From NCBI GenBank assembly GCA_023389195.1, contig JAEWET010000011.1:1-64000 (forward strand): a stretch of 64,000 nucleotides of DNA, in the 5' to 3' direction. The notes below the pieces were generated by a model, which was not told the DNA's origin, searched no databases, and saw nothing but the letters and a program-made list of their open reading frames with translations. Origin of the DNA: Aliihoeflea sp023389195 (lineage in GTDB: Bacteria > Pseudomonadota > Alphaproteobacteria > Rhizobiales > Rhizobiaceae). A program made the position numbers and the translations under genes. Of this stretch, positions 1 to 8,444 are shown piece after piece (positions within the stretch are counted from its first letter, which is position 1; each line of letters begins with the position of its first letter).

Positions 1-591
1 GTGGGGATGGGCATGGGCGATCGTCTCCAGCCCGCGGTTCTGGCGCAGCTCGCGCGGCGGAATCAGGAAGGGAAGATCGCGCAGGGGAGGGCCCATCGCG
101 CCGTCCGCGGCGATCTCGTATTGCGACACGCGGTGGATGCGCTCGAACGAGACGGTGGCGATGCCGTCCCGGACGGCCAACCCCTCGGCGTCCGTGTTCT
201 GCTTGTCGCGCGGGCGGCCCGTGCCGTCGACCATCTCGGCCATGCGGAAGTCGGTGAAGCCCGTGGGCTTGCCGGCGGCGTCGCGCTCGACGCTGCCGAA
301 GAACCAGAAGCCGGTGTCGGCGACGCCGATGAAGGTGTTGCCCGGCTCGAGAAAACGGAAGGCGGAGAAGGAGCCGAAGTGCCGCCCGCGCGAGGTCATC
401 TCCAGCCCGCCGACGAATTCCAGCTGGCCGAAGCGCGTCTCGGGTCGCCCGATGTGGAACTGGGTGATGGGGCGCGACACCACATCCATCGACTGCGGCG
501 TCGCCGCGCGTTGGGCGAATGCGGGAACTGCGAAGGAGAGGGTGACGATGGCGGCGAGACCAGCAGCCAGCGCCCGGCAGGAACCTCTCAC
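1..591 (-). CDS. Esterase-like activity of phytase family protein, N-terminal part
   Basis: The gene runs off the left edge; 197 codons are visible. It starts at a GTG whose bases overlap the cobT stop in a GTGA, so translation is probably coupled to cobT. The first 27 residues are a clear Sec signal peptide (basic start, LAAGLAAIVTLSFAVPAFAQ). The mature part contains FVGGLEM, FGSFSAFRF and the stretch DAEGLAV, as in the phytase-like beta-propeller family (PF13449) that commonly follows cobT in Rhizobiales. It should be a periplasmic or secreted phosphoesterase-like protein; the substrate is unknown. The C-terminal half is outside the window. Confidence 0.8.
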   Translation of the reverse strand, partial: MRGSCRALAAGLAAIVTLSFAVPAFAQRAATPQSMDVVSRPITQFHIGRPETRFGQLEFVGGLEMTSRGRHFGSFSAFRFLEPGNTFIGVADTGFWFFGSVERDAAGKPTGFTDFRMAEMVDGTGRPRDKQNTDAEGLAVRDGIATVSFERIHRVSQYEIAADGAMGPPLRDLPFLIPPRELRQNRGLETIAHAHPH

Positions 592-2498
592 GCGGCGCGC
601 CTGCGGCGCGGCGTGCCGGGATTGCGGCGCTGGTCGCGGGCCGTTTCCTCGGTGAACAGCGAGGCCAGCTGCTCGGTCATGGCGCCGGCGAGCTCCTCCG
701 CGTCGACGATCGTCACGGCGCGGCGATAGTAGCGGGTGACGTCGTGGCCGATGCCGATGGCCAGAAGCTCGACCGGCGATCGGGTCTCGATCAGGTCGAT
801 CGCCGCGCGCAGATGGCGCTCCAGATAGTTGCCCGGATTGACCGACAGCGTCGAATCGTCGACCGGCGCGCCGTCCGAGATCATCATCAGGATCCTGCGC
901 TGCTCGGGCCGAGCGATCAGGCGCTGGTGCGCCCACAGCAGGGCCTCACCGTCGATGTTTTCCTTCAGCAGGCCCTCGCGCATCATCAGGCCAAGATTGC
1001 GCCGCGCGCGGCGCCACGGCTCGTCGGCAGACTTGTAGATGATGTGGCGCAGATCGTTGAGACGGCCGGGATTGGCGGGCTTGCCGCCCTTCAGCCACTT
1101 CTCGCGCGCCTGCCCGCCCTTCCACGCGCGCGTGGTGAAGCCGAGGATTTCGACCGAGACGCCGCAGCGTTCCAGCGTGCGGGCGAGGATGTCCGCGCAG
1201 GTGGCGGCGACCGTAATCGGGCGGCCGCGCATGGAGCCGGAATTGTCGAGCACCAGCGTGACGACCGTGTCGCGGAAATTGGTGTCGCGCTCGCGCTTGA
1301 AGGAGAGCGGCTGCATAGGGTCGATGACGACGCGCACGAGGCGGGCCGGATCGAGCGAGCCTTCCTCGAGGTCGAACTCCCACGAGCGGTTCTGCTGCGC
1401 CATCAGGCGGCGCTGGAGACGGTTCGCCAGACGCCCGACGACGCCCTGGAGGTTGGCGAGTTGCTTGTCGAGGAAGGCGCGCAGGCGCTCCAACTCCTCT
1501 TCGTCGCACAGTTCGGCGGCGCTGACCGTCTCATCGAACTCGCGCGTGAAGACCTTGTAGTCGATCTCCTTCGGCAGATTGGCGAAGGGGTCGTTGGTGC
1601 GGCGCGTCTCGCCCGGCGTCTCGGCGTCGAGCTCGTCGTCGTCGGCCATGTCGGCGGCGGAGGCGTCGGTCGCCTCGGTCTCGCCGGCTTCCTGGTCGTC
1701 GCTCGTCTCCTGCGAATCGTCGGCCTGGGACTGGTCGGACCCCGAATCATCCTCGCCGCCGTCGTCGGCCGAATCCTCACCCTCGGGCTGGTCGTCGTCA
1801 TTGTCCTCGGTGTCGTCGGCCTGCTCGTCCTCGGCAAGGTCCTCGGCCATGTCCATCGAAGCCAGCATGTCGCGCATGACACGCGCGAAGGCCTGCTGGT
1901 CGTCGACATTGGTCGTCAGGCCGTCGAGGGTGTCGCCGGCCTTGTCCTCAATCCAGTCGCGCCAGAGCGAGACGACGCGCTCGCCGCTCTTCGGCGCCGC
2001 GCGGCCGGTCAGGCGCTCGCGCACCATCAGCGCGACGGCCTCTTCGAGCGGCGCCTCGGACTGCTGGGTGACCGCGGCGAGATTGGCCTTGGCGTATTTG
2101 TCCTCCAGCATCGAGCCGATATTGTCGCCGACGCCGGTCATGGCGCGCGAGCCGATCGCCTCGACGCGAGCCTGCTCGACCGCGTCGAAGATGGCGCGGG
2201 CCTGCTTGCCCTGCGGCGCGAGCTTCGAGTGGACGGCATTGTCGTGACAGGCGCGGCGCAGCGCCATGGAATCGCCGATGCCGCGCGTGACGGCGATGTC
2301 GCTCAGGCTCGGCTTGCGCGGCAGGTCCGGCAGCCGGGCGCGGTTGCCGGTCAGCGCCGGCTTTTCCTTGGCGAAGGTGACTTCCATCTCGGCATCGCCG
2401 GAAATGGCGCGCACGCACAGCGACAGCGCACGCTTGAAGGCGTCGGTGTCGGCGCCCTTGCCGTTCTTCGCCCTCGAATTGTCGCCCGGTCCGGCCAT
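588..2498 (-). CDS. cobT: Cobaltochelatase subunit CobT
   Basis: Large subunit of the aerobic cobaltochelatase CobNST, which inserts cobalt into hydrogenobyrinic acid a,c-diamide in cytoplasmic cobalamin synthesis. At 636 residues it has the usual CobT length. Residues about 217-300 form a very acidic Asp/Glu linker. The C-terminal third is a von Willebrand A domain with the metal site D418-N-S420-G-S422. It acts with the AAA+ subunit CobS, whose gene lies 9 bases upstream in the same direction. The catalytic subunit CobN is not in the window. The downstream phytase-like gene overlaps its stop. Confidence 0.97.
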   Translation of the reverse strand: MAGPGDNSRAKNGKGADTDAFKRALSLCVRAISGDAEMEVTFAKEKPALTGNRARLPDLPRKPSLSDIAVTRGIGDSMALRRACHDNAVHSKLAPQGKQARAIFDAVEQARVEAIGSRAMTGVGDNIGSMLEDKYAKANLAAVTQQSEAPLEEAVALMVRERLTGRAAPKSGERVVSLWRDWIEDKAGDTLDGLTTNVDDQQAFARVMRDMLASMDMAEDLAEDEQADDTEDNDDDQPEGEDSADDGGEDDSGSDQSQADDSQETSDDQEAGETEATDASAADMADDDELDAETPGETRRTNDPFANLPKEIDYKVFTREFDETVSAAELCDEEELERLRAFLDKQLANLQGVVGRLANRLQRRLMAQQNRSWEFDLEEGSLDPARLVRVVIDPMQPLSFKRERDTNFRDTVVTLVLDNSGSMRGRPITVAATCADILARTLERCGVSVEILGFTTRAWKGGQAREKWLKGGKPANPGRLNDLRHIIYKSADEPWRRARRNLGLMMREGLLKENIDGEALLWAHQRLIARPEQRRILMMISDGAPVDDSTLSVNPGNYLERHLRAAIDLIETRSPVELLAIGIGHDVTRYYRRAVTIVDAEELAGAMTEQLASLFTEETARDQRRNPGTPRRRRAA

Positions 2499-2507
2499 CT
2501 TTTTCCG

Positions 2508-3494
2508 TTACGCCAGTACGACGTTGGCGGCGGATTCGGGCAATTCCTGGCCGAAGGCGCGCTGGTAGAACTCGGCGACGACGGAGCGCTCCAGTTCGTC
2601 GCACTTGTTGAGGAAGGTCAGGCGGAAGGCGAAGCCGACATCCTTGAAGATTTCGGCGTTCTCGGCCCACATGATGACCGTGCGCGGGCTCATGACGGTG
2701 GACAGGTCGCCATTGATGAAGGCCGAACGCGTCATGTCCGCAACGCGGACCATCTTGCCCACGGTGTCGCGGCCCTTGTCGTTGCGGAAGTGCTTGGCCT
2801 TGGCCAGCACGATGTTCACCTCGTCGTCATGCGGCAGGTAGTTCAGCGTCGTGACGATGGACCAGCGGTCCATCTGCGCCTGGTTGATCTGCTGCGTGCC
2901 GTGATAGAGGCCCGTCGTGTCGCCGAGGCCGACCGTATTTGCGGTGGCGAAGATGCGGAAGGCGGGGTGCGGGCGGATGACGCGGCTCTGGTCGAGCAGC
3001 GTCAGGCGGCCGGAGGATTCCAGCACGCGCTGGATGACGAACATCACGTCCGGGCGGCCGGCATCGTATTCGTCGAAGACGAGCGCGACATTGTGCTGGT
3101 AGGCCCAGGGCAGGATGCCGTCCTTGAACTCGGTGACCTGCATGCCCTCGCGCACGACGATCGCGTCCTTGCCGACGAGATCGATACGGGAGACGTGGCT
3201 GTCGAGATTGATGCGCACGCAGGGCCAGTTGAGCCGGGCTGCGACCTGCTCGATATGGGTCGACTTGCCGGTGCCGTGATAGCCCGAGACCATGACGCGG
3301 CGGTTGTAGGTGAAGCCGGCGAGGATGGCGAGCGTCGTCTGCTTGTCGAACAGGTAGTCGGGATCAATGTCCGGCACATGGCTGTCCGCCACCGAATAGG
3401 CCGGCACAACCATCTCGGATTCGAAGCCGAACGTCTCGGCGACCGGCACGGTCGTGTCGGGCAGGTTTGCGATGTCGCGGTCAACCTTGTTCAT
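2508..3494 (-). CDS. cobS: Cobaltochelatase subunit CobS (MoxR-type AAA+ ATPase)
   Basis: ATPase subunit of the CobNST cobaltochelatase. The Walker A motif is GYHGTGKS at residues 71-78, and Walker B is LVFDEYD around 138-144. I chose the ATG at 3494 (MNKVDRD, 328 residues) because GGAG ends 5 bases before it; an ATG directly upstream (3497) and one at 3533 are also in frame, but the latter would add residues not seen in CobS proteins. It lies immediately upstream of cobT with a 13-base gap between coding ends, so the two are almost certainly co-transcribed. Confidence 0.97.
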   Translation of the reverse strand: MNKVDRDIANLPDTTVPVAETFGFESEMVVPAYSVADSHVPDIDPDYLFDKQTTLAILAGFTYNRRVMVSGYHGTGKSTHIEQVAARLNWPCVRINLDSHVSRIDLVGKDAIVVREGMQVTEFKDGILPWAYQHNVALVFDEYDAGRPDVMFVIQRVLESSGRLTLLDQSRVIRPHPAFRIFATANTVGLGDTTGLYHGTQQINQAQMDRWSIVTTLNYLPHDDEVNIVLAKAKHFRNDKGRDTVGKMVRVADMTRSAFINGDLSTVMSPRTVIMWAENAEIFKDVGFAFRLTFLNKCDELERSVVAEFYQRAFGQELPESAANVVLA

Positions 3495-3569
3495 CATGTC
3501 TCCACACACGGCAGCCGGGCCGCCGCTCGTCAAATCTCGTTGCTGGCCATCGTTTACCAGACGGCGCGA

Positions 3570-4190
3570 TCAACACAAACCGGCTTGTTTGAGCATCCGG
3601 TATGCCTGGATGACATCGCGAAACCGGTCTTCGGACGCGCGGTCGCCACCATTGGCATCAGGGTGATGCCTCTTCACAAGTTCCTTATAGCGCTGCTTGA
3701 TCGCCGCACCAGTCGCCGAGGGGTCCAGGCCCAAGGTTTCCATGGCCTTGGCCTCAAGCGACTTCAGCTTGCGGGTGCGCGGGCGGTCGGACGGGTCGAT
3801 GCCGTCCTTGAACATGCCGTATGGATCGCGCATGCGGCCATTGGGCCCGGCGCGGCCCGAGCGCTTCTGCGAAAAATCGGGCGAGGCCTGCGCGCCCTTG
3901 TTGACGCCCATCTTCCAGGTCGGGCGGTGCCCGGTCAGCGCCTCCTTCTGGAAGCGCGCGATGTCGCCTTCGGCAAGGCCGGAGAAATAGTTGAAGCCCT
4001 TGTTGTACTCGCGCACATGGTCGAAGCAGAATTTGAAATATTCGCCCTCCGCCATGCGACCGACAGGCGCCCGGTGGGTGCCCGGTTCGTTGCAGCCGTC
4101 CCACTGGCAAACGGGCGCGCTCGTCGCCCGCTCGGCCTCTGGCGAGCGGCGGACCTTGATCTTCTCGAAATATTTCGAATAGGCGTTCAT
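3570..4190 (-). CDS. J domain-containing protein (DnaJ-like)
   Basis: A 206-residue protein with a C-terminal J domain (about 150-203) holding the HPD tripeptide at 176-178, the motif that stimulates DnaK ATPase. The N-terminal half has Cys28, Cys33 and Cys55, possibly a metal site, but no Gly/Phe region or CxxCxGxG zinc repeats, so this is a class C J protein and not DnaJ itself. This family sits upstream of cobS in many Rhizobiales, as here. Its client is unknown; a role with cobaltochelatase is only suggested by synteny. Confidence 0.9.
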   Translation of the reverse strand: MNAYSKYFEKIKVRRSPEAERATSAPVCQWDGCNEPGTHRAPVGRMAEGEYFKFCFDHVREYNKGFNYFSGLAEGDIARFQKEALTGHRPTWKMGVNKGAQASPDFSQKRSGRAGPNGRMRDPYGMFKDGIDPSDRPRTRKLKSLEAKAMETLGLDPSATGAAIKQRYKELVKRHHPDANGGDRASEDRFRDVIQAYRMLKQAGLC

Positions 4191-4324
4191 GGAAACTCGT
4201 TACCGTCGAACCGGGAATTATGGGTGCTTCGGCGCGCGAAACAAGAATTGACATTCGGCCGACAATGAACGTCCTGCCGGTGATTTGGTAATCAGCGGCA
4301 TCGGGCCGCATGAAGGAGACGGAT

Positions 4325-4627
4325 ATGACGATGAAGACAGCCATCGAAGACAAGCTCACGGAGCGGTTTCGTCCCGACCGGCTCGCGGTCATCGACGAAA
4401 GCCATCTCCATGCCGGCCACCATCACCAGCATTCTGGCGAACATGAGACATTCGACGGCTCGGGCGAGACGCATTTTCGTGTCCGCATCGTCGCGCCGGA
4501 ATTCGCCGGCATGAGCCGGATCGCACGTCACCGTGCCGTCAACGACGCGCTGGCCGGCGAACTGGCGGCGGGCGTCCATGCGCTCGCCATCGAACCGGCC
4601 GCGCCCGGAGAGGCGACGCGCTGGTGA
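4325..4627 (+). CDS. bolA: BolA family protein
   Basis: BolA-like protein of 100 residues, a small cytoplasmic partner of monothiol glutaredoxins in Fe-S and iron homeostasis. The region THFRVRIVAPEFAGMSRIARHR matches the BolA fold with its FxG and RHR signature. The start at 4325 is preferred because AAGGAG lies 6 bases upstream; an ATG at 4310 would place the Shine-Dalgarno sequence inside the gene. It is divergent from the J-protein gene and convergent with the CNNM/CBS gene. A His-rich patch (HAGHHHQH) near residue 30 may bind metal. Confidence 0.93.
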   Translation: MTMKTAIEDKLTERFRPDRLAVIDESHLHAGHHHQHSGEHETFDGSGETHFRVRIVAPEFAGMSRIARHRAVNDALAGELAAGVHALAIEPAAPGEATRW

Positions 4628-4630
4628 GGC

Positions 4631-5986
4631 TCATTCGGCCGGCGGACGTACCGGATCGACTGCCACCGGCTCCGGCTCGCGCGCAGGCGGGGGAAGCTGC
4701 AGCGGCGGCGGCGCGATCGGGGTTGCGGCAACGTCGCCGAGCGGGCGGATGCGCAGCCGGGTGATCCGGTTCTTCTCGCGCTTCAGGACCACGAATCGCA
4801 TGCCGTGGAAGGTGAAGGCCTGCTTTTCCTCGGGAATCATCTGCGCTTCGTGGATGACGAGACCGGCGATGGTGGTGGCCTCTTCGTCCGGCAGGCTCCA
4901 GTCGAGCGCGCGGTTCAGGTCGCGAATCGGCACGAAACCCTCGACGACGACCGAGCCGTCGGCCTCCTGCTTGACGCCCTGCATCTCGACATCGTGCTCG
5001 TCGGCGATCTCGCCGACGATTTCCTCGATGATGTCCTCCAGCGTGACCAGGCCTTCGACCTCGCCATATTCGTCGACGACGATCGCGAAATGCGCCTTGC
5101 GGCGGAGGAAGGCAGTGAGCTGGTCCTGAAGCGTCGTCGTGTCCGGCACGAACCACGGCTTCGAGGCCACCTTGAGGATTTCGATCCGAGAGAAATCGTT
5201 GCCGACCTCGTTGAGCGCGCGCAACAGATCCTTGGCATGGATGACGCCGACGATGTTGTCGGTCGAGCCGCGCCAGAGCGGCAGGCGCGTATAGGGGCTC
5301 TGCAGGATTTCGCGGACAACCGCCTCCGGCGCCTCGTCGGCATTGACCGACCGCATCGAGGTGCGGTGGACCATGATGTCGGAGACTTCGAGTTCGTGCA
5401 GGTCGAGAAGGCCGCCGACGCGGTCGCGATCATGCTTTTCGAGCCCGCCCTCGCGCTGCAGCACCTCGACGGTGCCGCGGATTTCCTCATGCGCGGACAG
5501 GAGATTGTCGTCGCGGCCGAGATGGATGCCGAACAGGCCGAGCAGGGCGCGGACGATGAAATTCACCCCCACCGAAAGATGGCCGAAAATCAGCACCACG
5601 AACTGCGCGAAGCGCGACACCGTCAGGGCGAACTGCTCCGGCTTCGACAGCGCCCAGGATTTCGGCAGGATTTCGGCAAAGATGACGAGCAGGACCGTCA
5701 TGCCGACGGTGGCATAGACGACACCGGCGGAGCCGAACACCGTCAACAGAACGCTGGTGGCCAGCGAAGAGGCGAGGATGTTGACGAGGTTGTTGCCGAT
5801 CAGCAGCGCGCCGACCATGCGGTCCTTGCGCTCGATCAGCCGCGAGATCACTCCGGCGCGGGCATCGCCATTCTGCTCGAGCGTGTGAAGGCGCGCGCGG
5901 GAGACGGCGGTCACGCTCGTTTCGGTGCCCGAAAACAGGAAGGACAGCATGATCAGGAAGATGATGATGGCGATCGTCAGGATCAT
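4631..5986 (-). CDS. CNNM/HlyC-CorC family membrane protein with CBS domains
   Basis: A 451-residue member of the CNNM/CorC family (often called hemolysin). It has an N-terminal DUF21 membrane domain with about four helices (residues 1-190, starting ILTIAIIIFLIMLSFLFSGTE), a CBS pair at about 205-330 and a C-terminal CorC/HlyC domain at about 350-435. Family members are linked to magnesium or cobalt efflux and resistance. Its start overlaps the aroB stop by four bases (ATGA), so it is translationally coupled to aroB. The acidic and Pro-rich C-terminal tail is variable in the family. Confidence 0.92.
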   Translation of the reverse strand: MILTIAIIIFLIMLSFLFSGTETSVTAVSRARLHTLEQNGDARAGVISRLIERKDRMVGALLIGNNLVNILASSLATSVLLTVFGSAGVVYATVGMTVLLVIFAEILPKSWALSKPEQFALTVSRFAQFVVLIFGHLSVGVNFIVRALLGLFGIHLGRDDNLLSAHEEIRGTVEVLQREGGLEKHDRDRVGGLLDLHELEVSDIMVHRTSMRSVNADEAPEAVVREILQSPYTRLPLWRGSTDNIVGVIHAKDLLRALNEVGNDFSRIEILKVASKPWFVPDTTTLQDQLTAFLRRKAHFAIVVDEYGEVEGLVTLEDIIEEIVGEIADEHDVEMQGVKQEADGSVVVEGFVPIRDLNRALDWSLPDEEATTIAGLVIHEAQMIPEEKQAFTFHGMRFVVLKREKNRITRLRIRPLGDVAATPIAPPPLQLPPPAREPEPVAVDPVRPPAE

Positions 5987-7092
5987 GCCGGCAGATTCTC
6001 CGTCAGGAAGGCGAGCACGTCGGCAGGCGAAACGTCCCTGGCGATGAAGGACCGACCGATGCCGCGGGTGAGGATGAAAGTCAGCGCGCCGCGCGAGACC
6101 TTCTTGTCCTGCGCAATATAGGTCAAAAGCGCCTCGGCGCCAGGAAGCCCGCCGGGAACGTCGGCCATCCTGGTCGGCAGGCCGACCTCGCGCAGATGGC
6201 GCTCGACGCGGTCGGCATCGGCGGGGTCGAGAAGGCCGAGGCGGGCGGAAAACCGATGCGCCAGCACCATGCCGATCGCCACCGCCTCGCCGTGGACGAG
6301 GCGCGCGCCGTCATAGAAGGTCGCGCCTTCGAGCGCGTGGGCAAAGGTGTGGCCGAGATTGAGAAGCGCCCGGTCGCCCGTTTCGCGCTCGTCGCGCGCG
6401 ACGACATCGGCCTTCGACTGGCAGGAGCGGCGGATGGCCTCGACGCGGGGCTGGCCGCCGGCGAACACCTCGCGCCAGTTCTGCTCCAGCCAGGCGAAGA
6501 AATCGGGCTGGTCGATGAGGCCGTATTTGGCCATCTCGGCATAGCCGGCGCGAAATTCGCGCGGTGAGAGCGTGTCGAGCGCAGCGGTGTCGGCGATGAC
6601 GAGCGCGGGCTGCTGGAAGACGCCAACGAGGTTCTTGCCGCGCTTCGTGTTGATGCCCGTCTTGCCGCCGACGGACGAATCCACCTGCGCCAGAAGCGAC
6701 GTCGGCGCCTGGACGAATTCCATGCCGCGGCGCACGATGCCGGCGGCAAAGCCGGTCAAATCGCCGATCACCCCTCCCCCGAGCGCGAGCACGCAGTCAT
6801 TGCGCTCGAAGCGGCCGGCGAGAACGAAATCGACGACCTGTTCGAGCTTCGCGAAGCTCTTGGTCGCCTCGCCTGCCGGCAGGACGAGGATTTCGTGAGC
6901 GATGCCCGAGGCCTTCAGCGACGCCTCGAGGCGCGGCCACTGGCTGGCTGCGACGTTTTCATCGGTGACGATTGCGAGGCGGGCACGCGGCAGGCGCGCG
7001 GCGATGGCAGGTCCCGCCTCCTCCAGCGCGCCGGGGCCGATCAGGATCGGATAGGATCGCGTGCCAAGCTGGACATCGACGCGGCTCGTCAT
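5983..7092 (-). CDS. aroB: 3-dehydroquinate synthase AroB
   Basis: Cytosolic NAD-dependent enzyme that cyclises DAHP to 3-dehydroquinate, the second step of the shikimate pathway. The 369 residues carry the family motifs LALGGGVIGDLTGFAA (NAD site), LLAQVDSSVGGKTGIN (substrate site) and LNLGHTFAHALE (zinc ligand His). It begins one base after the aroK stop and overlaps the downstream CNNM gene, giving an aroK-aroB-CNNM operon, the usual order in Rhizobiales. Confidence 0.98.
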   Translation of the reverse strand: MTSRVDVQLGTRSYPILIGPGALEEAGPAIAARLPRARLAIVTDENVAASQWPRLEASLKASGIAHEILVLPAGEATKSFAKLEQVVDFVLAGRFERNDCVLALGGGVIGDLTGFAAGIVRRGMEFVQAPTSLLAQVDSSVGGKTGINTKRGKNLVGVFQQPALVIADTAALDTLSPREFRAGYAEMAKYGLIDQPDFFAWLEQNWREVFAGGQPRVEAIRRSCQSKADVVARDERETGDRALLNLGHTFAHALEGATFYDGARLVHGEAVAIGMVLAHRFSARLGLLDPADADRVERHLREVGLPTRMADVPGGLPGAEALLTYIAQDKKVSRGALTFILTRGIGRSFIARDVSPADVLAFLTENLPA

Positions 7093-7093
7093 C

Positions 7094-7681
7094 TCAGGTC
7101 ACCTTCGTGATGTTTTGCGCCAGCCGGGCGTCGACGGCCTCGATGATCTCAGCCGCGATGGTGCCGTGACGTGCGTCGCGGCTGACGATGGTCACGTCGG
7201 CCTCGCCATAGACGGGATAGCGGTCCTCCATCAGCTTGCGCATCACCGCGCGCGGATCGGAGTTCTTCAGGAGCGGCCGGTTCTGGCGGCGCGCGACACG
7301 GTCCATCAACGTGTCGAGATCGGCCTTGAGCCAGATCGAGATGCCGTTGGCGCGGATCGCGGCGCGGGTGTCCGCATTCATGAAGGCGCCGCCGCCGGTG
7401 CCGATGACGGCCGGGCCATCGGCGATGAGACGGGTGACGACGCGCTGTTCGAGCGCGCGGAATTCGACCTCGCCATAGGCCTCGAAAAGCTCCGGCACGG
7501 TCATGCGCGAGACGCTTTCGATCTCGTGGTCGCTGTCGGCGAAGGGGAGCTGGAGGGTCTGCGCAAGCTTGCGGCCGACCGAGGTCTTGCCGGCGCCCAT
7601 CAGGCCGACGAGAACGAGCGTCTTCGTGCCGATGCCGGCACGCACGCGCTCCACCAGTCCTGCCATATCCGTCGCGCCCAT
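7094..7681 (-). CDS. aroK: Shikimate kinase AroK
   Basis: Phosphorylates shikimate at the 3-hydroxyl with ATP. The P-loop GLMGAGKT is at residues 26-33 and the shikimate site begins DSDHEIE, followed by TGGGAF. I start at the ATG at 7681 (195 residues), with GGAG six bases upstream; the frame is open to 7777, but that extra stretch is Cys/His-rich and unlike AroK. It is the first gene of the aroK-aroB-CNNM operon and is divergent from a small membrane-protein gene. Confidence 0.97.
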   Translation of the reverse strand: MGATDMAGLVERVRAGIGTKTLVLVGLMGAGKTSVGRKLAQTLQLPFADSDHEIESVSRMTVPELFEAYGEVEFRALEQRVVTRLIADGPAVIGTGGGAFMNADTRAAIRANGISIWLKADLDTLMDRVARRQNRPLLKNSDPRAVMRKLMEDRYPVYGEADVTIVSRDARHGTIAAEIIEAVDARLAQNITKVT

Positions 7682-7815
7682 ACCCTGCTCCACGCAAGGG
7701 GTATCGACAGGAACGGCGCCAACGTCAAGCTGGGATGAACACGACTTATGCTTGCACTCGCACACGCAGCGTCCCATAAAGAAACACGCAAGCGCGGCGG
7801 ACTGACGGGAGACCG

Positions 7816-7965
7816 ATGCCTACACTTTTCCGGTTTCTGATGACGCTCCTGATCCTGGCCGGTATCGCCTACGGAGCAATGTACGCGCTGGTGCTGTTCG
7901 TGGAACCCAATCGCGGCGAGATGACGGTTCGCATACCGCCGGAACGGTTGCAGCCGCCGCAGTGA
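7816..7965 (+). CDS. Small conserved single-span membrane protein (49 aa)
   Basis: A 49-residue protein starting MPTLFRFLMTLLILAGIAYG, with one membrane helix (about residues 5-30) and a basic Pro-rich tail (VRIPPERLQPPQ). GGGAGA lies three bases before the ATG. I recall very similar small proteins divergent from aroK in other Rhizobiales, some misannotated as histidine kinase; that is memory and not a search result. No catalytic motif is present. It is convergent with the next small gene, leaving a 9-base gap. Confidence 0.75.
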   Translation: MPTLFRFLMTLLILAGIAYGAMYALVLFVEPNRGEMTVRIPPERLQPPQ

Positions 7966-7974
7966 AGCGAAGGC

Positions 7975-8157
7975 TCAGCTCAAGAGATTGAACAGCAGCG
8001 TGCCTGCGATAAGCGCAGCGAGAATCAGAACTCCCAACCGGAAATAGCCGAACGGGCCGTAATTCGGGCCGGGCGGCAAGGGCTCGGAGCCGTCGCCCTG
8101 ATGGTCGCCCATCGCAAGACGTGCCGCACGTTCCAGATTCATCATGTGAGCGACCAT
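7975..8157 (-). CDS. Small stress-regulated membrane protein (60 aa)
   Basis: A 60-residue protein with a hydrophilic N-terminus and one C-terminal membrane helix (RLGVLILAALIAGTLLFNLLS), so it is tail-anchored. A strong Shine-Dalgarno GGGAGG precedes the ATG. A predicted EcfG promoter at 8191-8215 gives a leader of about 26 bases, so it should belong to the general stress regulon. Function is not recognised. Confidence 0.75.
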   Translation of the reverse strand: MVAHMMNLERAARLAMGDHQGDGSEPLPPGPNYGPFGYFRLGVLILAALIAGTLLFNLLS

Positions 8158-8190
8158 TACCGCCTCCCATTTTGCGCTGCCTGAAAATCA

Positions 8191-8215
8191 AACGGCGCAC
8201 CGGAAATTCCGTTCC
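8191..8215 (-). promoter_or_regulatory. Predicted EcfG promoter for the 60-aa membrane protein
   Basis: On the minus strand, GGAAC is followed after 16 bases by CGTTTG. The distance to the start codon at 8157 (about 26 bases after the predicted start point) is ideal. It is back to back with the small-RNA promoter on the other strand. Confidence 0.7.
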
Positions 8216-8248
8216 CGAGGCATGATCGCAAAAAAGAATGAACGTTAC

Positions 8249-8273
8249 GGAACCCGTTCGTGTCGAAACAGTT
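8249..8273 (+). promoter_or_regulatory. Predicted EcfG promoter for the small RNA
   Basis: GGAAC at 8249-8253, 16 bases, then AGTT at 8270-8273. The same variant (AGTT at N16) is present upstream of phyR at 10719-10743. Transcription would begin near 8280, exactly at the first base-paired region of the predicted RNA. Confidence 0.65.
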
Positions 8274-8279
8274 AACAGG

Positions 8280-8417
8280 CACAGTGAAGTGGCCCGACGC
8301 CACCCCCCTCCAATCGCTCCCCCCGCGAACGGCGCTTCACTGATTGAAGGAGAGCGTATCCCCCGAACGCCTTCTTCGCCCCCTCCAAAGCCGGCCCTTC
8401 GTGGCCGGCTTTTTTTT
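8280..8417 (+). ncRNA. Candidate general-stress small RNA with C-rich loops (GsrN-like)
   Basis: A 138-nt segment between two genes with no reading frame of its own, bounded by an EcfG-type promoter and a strong intrinsic terminator. The 5' end forms a perfect 8-bp stem, CAGTGAAG (8282-8289) with CTTCACTG (8335-8342), enclosing two runs of six C (8303-8308 and 8319-8324); the first continues into CCTCC. A third C-rich CCUCC motif lies at 8379-8386 before the terminator. C-rich tandem loops under a general-stress sigma factor are the design of GsrN of Caulobacter, which acts on mRNA leaders. Homology is inferred from architecture only; no alignment was made. Confidence 0.6.
8387..8417 (+). terminator. 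Intrinsic terminator of the small RNA
   Basis: A perfect 10-bp stem, AAAGCCGGCC with GGCCGGCTTT, has a six-base loop CTTCGT and runs into eight T on the plus strand (8410-8417). The minus side has only three T, so it serves plus-strand transcription, yet no plus-strand gene precedes it except the small-RNA region. Confidence 0.85.
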
Positions 8418-8444
8418 GGGCTCAAGCTGTCCGACCAAGGCTTG

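Noticed and set aside
744..4268. Very long open frame on the plus strand opposite cobT, cobS and the J-protein gene
   Set aside because: Shadow frame in GC-rich DNA; the minus-strand genes carry all recognisable motifs.
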